From Planctomycetaceae bacterium (lineage in GTDB: Bacteria; Planctomycetota; Planctomycetia; Pirellulales; Thermoguttaceae), in NCBI GenBank assembly GCA_031266315.1, contig JAISBG010000434.1:1-10122 (forward strand): a stretch of DNA of 10,122 nt. Reading direction: 5' to 3'. How positions within the stretch are numbered: position 1 is the stretch's first letter; the number at the start of each line of letters is the position of its first letter. Below, piece after piece: positions 5,508-10,122 of the stretch. The position numbers were made by a program, and so were the translations under genes. Below the pieces are notes generated by a model. It was given only the letters and a program-made list of their open reading frames with translations, ran no database searches and was not told where the DNA came from.

Positions 5508-6533
5508 TTACAAGCCAACATACTCGGAATAGATTGATAACGCTTCTGTTTCATCACGGGCGTTTTCGATTATAGCACGTCCGTCCTGAAAAATCTGAAT
5601 ATGGTTGCGTCCGTTGTCGAAATTCAACATGAACGGATAAACTTCAATTTTCGTTCGGTTATCCGAATTTTTTGCCAATTGCTCTGCCATCATTTCGAGA
5701 GGAAGTTGTGCGGGTTTCGACGGCATCACCTGAATGGAATTACTGCCGCAAAGCCGCGTAACACGGGAACCGCCAAACCGGTTGAGAAATTCGTAACGGC
5801 GATGAACACAGACAGGGCAGTCAATGTCTTTTTCAATGCGAATCGTTTTGAACCGGTTGTTCCATAAATCCGCAACAAAAAGTCCGTTACGGATTTCTGT
5901 TGATCCTGTTAAAATTTTAACCGCTTCCGCAGTCTGAACGGCGGCAATCATTCCGGTTGCCATATTCAACACTCCGGCAACTGCACAAGATTGTCCGGCT
6001 GCCGAACCAGATTCAGGCGACATGAAACACCGTAAACAAGGACGATTTTCATCAGGTAACAAATTCATGGACATTGTTTCCGCACCCAATGCCGCACAAT
6101 AAATCCAAGGTATTCCGAATCGGTAACAGGCTTCGTTTACCAAAAACCGTGTTTCCCAATTGTCCAGACCGTCGAGTACCAGATCAACTTTTTCGAATAT
6201 TTGTTCGATATTCGCTGCACTAAGTTCAGCAACAACCGGTTCCAATATGATTTCCGAATTGACTCGGCTCAAATGGTTACAAGCCGCAACCGCTTTGGGA
6301 TAACGTTTTTCAGCGTCTTCTTCATTGTAAAGAATTTGTCGTTGCAAATTATTTTTTTCAACGTAGTCCCGATCAATCAGCCGAAGGTGTCCGACACCGG
6401 CACGGCAAAGAAGATTGGCGGAAACCGATCCCAACGCTCCCACTCCAACCACCGCAACAGTTGCCTCCAACAGTTTTTTTTGACCAATCCGACCAAGACC
6501 GGAAAAAACAATTTGACGTGAATAACGTTCCAT
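5508..6533 (-). CDS. ThiF/MoeB/HesA-type E1-like adenylyltransferase
   Basis: Enzymes of this family adenylate the C-terminal Gly-Gly of a small sulfur-carrier protein such as ThiS or MoaD, preparing it to receive sulfur for thiamine, molybdopterin or cysteine synthesis. The 341 residues begin with the family N-terminus MERYSRQIVFSGLGRIGQ. Then come the nucleotide loop GVGALGS (30-36), RDYVEKNNLQRQ (55-66), DGLDNWETR (121-129), two zinc pairs C166/C169 and C239/C242, and Cys183 at the usual reactive position. After about residue 245 there is an extra C-terminal part (RLCGSNSIQVMP...FQDGRAIIENARDE...YVGL) that several bacterial ThiF-like proteins carry. I chose the ATG at 6533 because homology starts there, although no Shine-Dalgarno is seen; a GTG at 6674 would add 47 residues of no recognisable kind. 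No carrier protein is encoded here, so the pathway stays open. Confidence 0.88.
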   Translation of the reverse strand: MERYSRQIVFSGLGRIGQKKLLEATVAVVGVGALGSVSANLLCRAGVGHLRLIDRDYVEKNNLQRQILYNEEDAEKRYPKAVAACNHLSRVNSEIILEPVVAELSAANIEQIFEKVDLVLDGLDNWETRFLVNEACYRFGIPWIYCAALGAETMSMNLLPDENRPCLRCFMSPESGSAAGQSCAVAGVLNMATGMIAAVQTAEAVKILTGSTEIRNGLFVADLWNNRFKTIRIEKDIDCPVCVHRRYEFLNRFGGSRVTRLCGSNSIQVMPSKPAQLPLEMMAEQLAKNSDNRTKIEVYPFMLNFDNGRNHIQIFQDGRAIIENARDETEALSIYSEYVGL

Positions 6534-6585
6534 AAACCGATTGTACTCCGGTTCAGAATGATTGCAAGTATACCGTAGCCGGTAA

Positions 6586-6601
6586 GGCGATAGGCTTCGC
6601 C
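6586..6601. repeat. Short hairpin GGCGA-TAGGCT-TCGCC
   Basis: A perfect 5-bp stem lies about 50-70 bp upstream of the thiF-like ATG. Together with 5061-5074 it suggests a small dispersed palindrome. It sits within the in-frame upstream extension of the thiF-like gene, which is one reason not to treat that extension as coding. Confidence 0.35.
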
Positions 6602-6716
6602 CTTGAACAACCGCTTCACGTTGTTGCGCTTGCGTGTTCAGCTTCTTGAATTTTAAAACGGCTTCAGCATACACGGCATCTGTCTATTTATTGTAATTAT
6701 TTTATTTTAAAATTCA

Positions 6717-6758
6717 GTTTTTGCAGGGACACACAGCCGCGCGTCCCTACGCAAAAAC
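6717..6758. terminator. Long hairpin with GTTTTTGC arms; possible bidirectional terminator
   Basis: GTTTTTGC-AGGGAC (6717-6730) pairs with GTCCCT-AC-GCAAAAAC (6743-6758): a 14-bp stem with a 2-nt bulge and a GC-rich 12-nt loop. The A and T runs at the stem ends give a U-rich tail in either direction. It lies about 70-110 bp past the lipoprotein stop and upstream of the thiF-like gene, where a terminator is expected. It may also be a member of the genome's palindromic repeats. Confidence 0.5.
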
Positions 6759-6779
6759 CAACAAATTCTGTAAATCACG

Positions 6780-6820
6780 CCGTAAAAACAATAACGGAGT
6801 TACGGAAAATGAGTATTTTC
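6780..6820 (-). terminator. Stem-loops directly after the lipoprotein gene
   Basis: Two overlapping simple stems lie within 50 nt of the stop codon: GAAAAT-GAGT-ATTTTC (6805-6820) and CCGTAA...TTACGG (6780-6805). Neither has a clear U run after it, so termination here is only a possibility. Confidence 0.3.
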
Positions 6821-6828
6821 TGTAATAG

Positions 6829-7197
6829 TTATTTGGGCGGTTTTTTTCCGTATTGGGCTTCGTACTGAGCAACGAATTTTTCTTTGCGGCTTGGATCGCA
6901 AATGAAACATTGCGATTCCGCGCGGTTGTGTTCCTTGCACCAATCGCCAGCCTTTTTGAGTTCCGCCGCAACTTTACCGTTGCAAAGTGAACAAATCGCT
7001 TCCGGTACTTCGTGTTCTACGCACCAACCATCTACCTCATGTCCAGCTCCTTGCGGTACAGAAGACTCGGAGTGATTATGACCATCACCTGCAGTGTGTA
7101 CATGAGCATCACCCGTCGGCGCATTATCCGCCGGCTTGTTACAGCCAAATAACACCAAACCTAAACCCAATACCAACAACAAAGTCATCTTTCTCAT
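6829..7197 (-). CDS. Small lipoprotein with twin WCxEHxxxExxCxxC motifs, probable periplasmic metal binder
   Basis: The 122 residues start with a lipoprotein signal (MRKMTLLLVLGLGLVLFGC, lipid-bearing Cys19). A linker follows with His-rich HVHTAGDGHNH (32-42). Then come two copies of W-C-x-E-H-x3-E-x2-C-x2-C: W58/C59/E61/H62/E66/C69/C72 and W86/C87/E89/H90/E94/C97/C100, exactly 28 residues apart. Three Cys and one His in each copy look like a zinc- or copper-type site. As I recall it, the same motif is found in planctomycete periplasmic adaptor subunits of heavy-metal RND pumps, and the upstream gene encodes such a pump. I infer a metal-binding role at the membrane for the same efflux system, perhaps as a carrier or sponge. 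AGGAGG lies 5 nt before the ATG. No enzyme domain is seen. Confidence 0.82.
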   Translation of the reverse strand: MRKMTLLLVLGLGLVLFGCNKPADNAPTGDAHVHTAGDGHNHSESSVPQGAGHEVDGWCVEHEVPEAICSLCNGKVAAELKKAGDWCKEHNRAESQCFICDPSRKEKFVAQYEAQYGKKPPK

Positions 7198-7202
7198 TTT
7201 GA

Positions 7203-7208
7203 CCTCCT
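7203..7208 (-). promoter_or_regulatory. Strong Shine-Dalgarno AGGAGG of the lipoprotein gene
   Basis: A full AGGAGG sits 5 nt before the ATG at 7197. It is the strongest ribosome binding site in the window and fits a highly translated small protein. Confidence 0.75.
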
Positions 7209-7278
7209 AAATTCACCCCAAAGGGTTCATTGTTAAAGTAAAAGGTAATACACAAAAAAATAATCGTTGCGAAAAATC

Positions 7279-7308
7279 ATTACACAATAAATCCAACACC
7301 ACGATCAA
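7279..7308 (-). promoter_or_regulatory. Candidate promoter of the lipoprotein gene
   Basis: On the minus strand TTGATC (7308-7303) and TGTAAT (7284-7279) are separated by 18 nt, about 80 bp before the start codon. This is a moderate match to sigma-70 consensus; in AT-rich DNA such matches also occur by chance. Confidence 0.3.
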
Positions 7309-7386
7309 ATCCCGAAACATTCGAGATTAAAATATTACCCTTGTTTCCATAATTTTCGTTCCCAATTCAACCGCTCCAGAAATTCA

Positions 7387-7404
7387 ATAACGAATATCCG
7401 TTAT
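7387..7404. promoter_or_regulatory. 18-bp inverted repeat, possible operator
   Basis: ATAACG-AATATC-CGTTAT is a symmetric site with 6-bp arms in the 336-bp gap between the RND pump and the lipoprotein gene. It lies about 80 bp upstream of the candidate promoter. Its size suits a dimeric regulator, for example a metal sensor, but no regulator gene is in the window and only one copy is seen. The rest of the gap (7209-7533) is AT-rich and shows no gene. Confidence 0.3.
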
Positions 7405-7533
7405 CCAACATACACCGATTCATTTTTGTTATTTTTATTTGTCATAGTTTTATTAAAGTTGGTTTTAATAGAATCGTTAGTGTGTGATTAACTGTTGCGT
7501 TTAATTGCGCATTAACGGTTTTATTTTTTTAAA

Positions 7534-10122
7534 TTATTTTTTGGAGTTGAACACCATATACAATACACGTAACACCAACAATGACATGATCATTGCGCCG
7601 ATGACGCCGCCGATGACAACAGTTGCGAGTGGTCGTTGGACTTCTGCGCCGACTCCTGTGCTGAAAGCCATTGGCAGGAATCCGAGACTTGCTACCAATG
7701 TTGTCATTAACACCGGACGTAAGCGAGTTGTTGCCGCCTTTGTTACAGCTTCTTCCAACTCCAAACCTTTTTGCCGGAGTTGCCGGATATACGAGACAAG
7801 AATCATGTCGTCCAAAACCGCAACACCGGACATGGCGATAAATCCGACCGCCGCCGAAATTGAAAACGGCATGTCCCGTATCCATAACGCAACAATACCG
7901 CCAATCCACGCAAACGGAATACCCGTAAAAACACGTAACGAATCAATCCAGTTTCTATACGTTAAATATAATAATCCGAAAATCAAAAAAAGCGTTATTG
8001 GAACAACAATCATTAACCGTAACTTTGCCCGTTCAAGTTGTTCAAATTGTCCGCCGTACTCAACACGGTAACGCGGTGTCGGCATCATTACCTGTGCCGC
8101 AATTTTCTTTTTTGCTTCACTAACAAAACTTCCGAGATCACGACCGCGAACATTGGCGGAAATCGTAATTCGCCGAACACTCCATTCACGCGAAATTGTT
8201 GACTGTCCCTCCACAACTTCCACCTCTGCAAGCCGTCCCAACGGAATTTGCGCACCATCAGGCGTTAAAACCGGTATTTCCGCTACAGATTTTGGGTCTG
8301 CCTGATATTTATCCGGTAACCGAATCACAAGCGGAAATCGTAACTCACCATCAAGAATCTCACCAACGACCTTACTGCCTATCGACTCCACCAACTCCAA
8401 AACCTCTTGAGCAGGTATCCCGTAAAAAGCAAGTTGCTCCTGAATAACCTTTATCTGTAACATGGGTTGCCCTGTAATTTGTTCAACAGAAACATCTGCC
8501 GCACCCGAAATTGAATTGAGTATCTGCTCAATCTCGCCAGCCTTGTCAACCAATAAATCGAAATCGTCCCCAAAAAGTTTCACCGCCAAATCAGCACGAA
8601 TTCCAGACGCAAGTTCATTGATCCGCATTTCTATCGGTTGCGAAAATCCTAAACGTTGTCCGGGCATATCGCGCAACGTTAATTCAATCGCCTCCGTCAA
8701 TTCCGCCTGCGTCCGCGCACGTGTCCACTCCGAACGAGGTTTCAACGAAACAAAGATATCCGTCAACTCAATTCCCATCGGGTCTGTACTAATTTCAGCC
8801 GTTCCGATTCGACTCCAAACATTGTTAATTTCATTGGCGAATTCTTGCAACAATACGTTTTCCATTTCCGTATTGTAACGAACCGACTCCCCAATATCTG
8901 TTCCTGCCGGTCGGACAACACCGACAACAATAGCCCCTTCCGATAGCCGCGGTATAAATTCCGAGCCAAGATGCGGCGCAATCATGCCAAACGCAATAAT
9001 CAATACACAAACCGCAAAACCAAGAATTGCCAGTTTATTTCGCAACGAAAATCTGAGTACCGGCAAATAAATGATTTTGAAAAGGCGCATCAATAAAGGT
9101 TCGTGTTCGGATATTTTGCGCGGCAAAAAAATACTTGCCAGAACCGGCATCAACGTCAACGATAAAATCATCGAACCAAGCAACGCAAAAATTACCGTTA
9201 ACGCCATCGGACGAAACATCTTGCCCTCAACTCCCTCAAGCGTAAGAATCGGTAAATACACAATCATAATTATCAACTCGCCAAACATCGTAGGCTTCCG
9301 AACCTCAATCGCAGCATCGCGAATAATCTCTAATCGCGACTTAGTACTATTCAAACCGTCCGCAAGTTTGCGCGTACAATTTTCTATCATCACCACCGAA
9401 CTATCAACAACCAACCCAAAATCAAGCGCACCCAAACTCAATAAACTTGCAGCTATCCCAAATTTGTACATGCCCGTAAACGCAAAAAGCATCGACAACG
9501 GAATCACCAACGCAACTATACACGCCGCACGAATATTACCAAGAAACGCAAACAAAACCGCTATCACCAACAAACCGCCGTCAAAAAGATTTTTACGCAC
9601 CGTGTCAATCACAAAATCAACCAACTCCGTACGATCATAAACGGTTTTAATTTGAATATTCGGCGGAAAAGTTGATTCGAGTGATTTCATTTTTTCCTTC
9701 ATCGCCGTTGTAACACGATGGCTGTTTTCGCCCATAAGCATAAAACCAATTCCCATCACAACTTCACCTTTACCGTTGGCAGTAACCGCGCCGCGTCTTA
9801 TTTCGTGACCTATAACAACATCGCCAATATCAGAAATCAAAATCGGTACACCGCCTTCTGCGGAAATTACGATTTGCTTAATTTGTTCGATATTTGTTGT
9901 GCGCCCGATTCCTTGCACGAAAAGAGAACCGCCACCGCCCGGACGACTGATGTTTCCGCCGCCGCTGTTCAGATTATTTTTTTTCACAGAGTCAATAACT
10001 TGATCAAAAGTCAAACCATGTTTCGACAATTTATCCGGATCAAGACGAATCTGAAATTGACGTTCAAAACCGCCCCACGTGTTAATTTCAGCGGTTCCGG
10101 GAATATATTTCATTACCGGTTT
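7534..10122 (-). CDS. Heavy-metal efflux RND permease, CzcA/CusA family (5' end outside the window)
   Basis: This is the inner-membrane proton-driven pump of a tripartite metal exporter. The frame stays open to the window edge. 863 residues are visible, and about 180 N-terminal residues (first membrane helix and first part of the porter domain) lie beyond it. Visible in order: porter-domain motifs (TWGGFERQFQIRLDPDKL, SGGGNISRPGGG), then a membrane block containing LGALDFGLVVDSSVVMIEN, a second periplasmic domain (ISREWSVRRITISANVRGRDLG), and a second membrane block ending LRPVLMTTLVASLGFLPMAFSTGVGAE. The DFG...D...V..EN form of TM4 is the CzcA/CnrA-like type for divalent cations rather than the CusA copper type, although the usual DGAVV is DSSVV. 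In a later helix VLDDMILVSY replaces the usual VLNGVV pattern. The lipoprotein with metal-binding motifs follows downstream. Confidence 0.93.
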   Translation of the reverse strand, partial: KPVMKYIPGTAEINTWGGFERQFQIRLDPDKLSKHGLTFDQVIDSVKKNNLNSGGGNISRPGGGGSLFVQGIGRTTNIEQIKQIVISAEGGVPILISDIGDVVIGHEIRRGAVTANGKGEVVMGIGFMLMGENSHRVTTAMKEKMKSLESTFPPNIQIKTVYDRTELVDFVIDTVRKNLFDGGLLVIAVLFAFLGNIRAACIVALVIPLSMLFAFTGMYKFGIAASLLSLGALDFGLVVDSSVVMIENCTRKLADGLNSTKSRLEIIRDAAIEVRKPTMFGELIIMIVYLPILTLEGVEGKMFRPMALTVIFALLGSMILSLTLMPVLASIFLPRKISEHEPLLMRLFKIIYLPVLRFSLRNKLAILGFAVCVLIIAFGMIAPHLGSEFIPRLSEGAIVVGVVRPAGTDIGESVRYNTEMENVLLQEFANEINNVWSRIGTAEISTDPMGIELTDIFVSLKPRSEWTRARTQAELTEAIELTLRDMPGQRLGFSQPIEMRINELASGIRADLAVKLFGDDFDLLVDKAGEIEQILNSISGAADVSVEQITGQPMLQIKVIQEQLAFYGIPAQEVLELVESIGSKVVGEILDGELRFPLVIRLPDKYQADPKSVAEIPVLTPDGAQIPLGRLAEVEVVEGQSTISREWSVRRITISANVRGRDLGSFVSEAKKKIAAQVMMPTPRYRVEYGGQFEQLERAKLRLMIVVPITLFLIFGLLYLTYRNWIDSLRVFTGIPFAWIGGIVALWIRDMPFSISAAVGFIAMSGVAVLDDMILVSYIRQLRQKGLELEEAVTKAATTRLRPVLMTTLVASLGFLPMAFSTGVGAEVQRPLATVVIGGVIGAMIMSLLVLRVLYMVFNSKK

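Noticed and set aside
7505..8071. Plus-strand open frame of 188 codons overlapping the 3' part of the RND pump
   Set aside because: Nearly all of it is antisense to the conserved C-terminal membrane block and its composition is low-complexity; no independent support.
9071..9640. Plus-strand open frame of 189 codons opposite the RND pump
   Set aside because: It is an antisense shadow of a clearly conserved membrane protein; the sequence shows no domain.

Overview
The window most likely comes from a planctomycete (Planctomycetota) with an unusually low GC content for the group. The main evidence is the DUF1559 pseudopilin-like gene at the left. Its prepilin segment [15 protein letters not shown] is followed by the [12 protein letters not shown] stretch and ends in an H-X9-DG motif, a combination that is massively expanded in planctomycetes and their relatives. 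The intergenic spaces are wide and full of palindromic repeats. I infer the phylum from protein hallmarks only.

All recognisable genes lie on the minus strand, so transcription runs from right to left. From the right edge they are: a CzcA/CusA-family heavy-metal RND pump (cut by the window edge); a small lipoprotein with a His-rich stretch and two identical W-C-x-E-H-x3-E-x2-C-x2-C modules, probably metal-binding; a ThiF/MoeB-type E1-like adenylyltransferase; a flavodoxin-fold NAD(P)H:quinone oxidoreductase; an ArfB-type ribosome rescue hydrolase; CTP synthase; and the DUF1559 protein. The pump and lipoprotein form a plausible metal-efflux pair. The oxidoreductase and arfB are 42 bp apart and may be co-transcribed. 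The rest look like separate units.

Two genes stand out. The CTP synthase is full length and its synthase domain looks intact, but its glutaminase domain has lost two catalytic residues: the nucleophile Cys is Gly382 and the catalytic His is Tyr514. The oxyanion-loop motif is also changed. This predicts an ammonia-only enzyme. The DUF1559 gene has a clear Shine-Dalgarno and ATG at 1566, but a run of 12 G in codons 31-35 puts that start out of frame with the pilin domain. A tract of 11 or 14 G would restore one 402-residue protein, the classic layout of a phase-variable contingency locus.

The intergenic DNA holds several repeat families. Two elements of about 200 bp (96-301 and 3585-3787) are palindromes built from smaller palindromes, with the same plan but largely different sequence. 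The second sits inside a MITE-like unit with 37-bp terminal inverted repeats (3501-3865), whose edge reaches to 16 bp before the pyrG start codon. A solo 22-bp copy of that terminus lies at 5207-5228. Another hairpin-rich repeat occurs after pyrG (1756-1858) and, longer and inverted, after the thiF-like gene (5285-5482). No RNA gene, CRISPR array or transposase was found.
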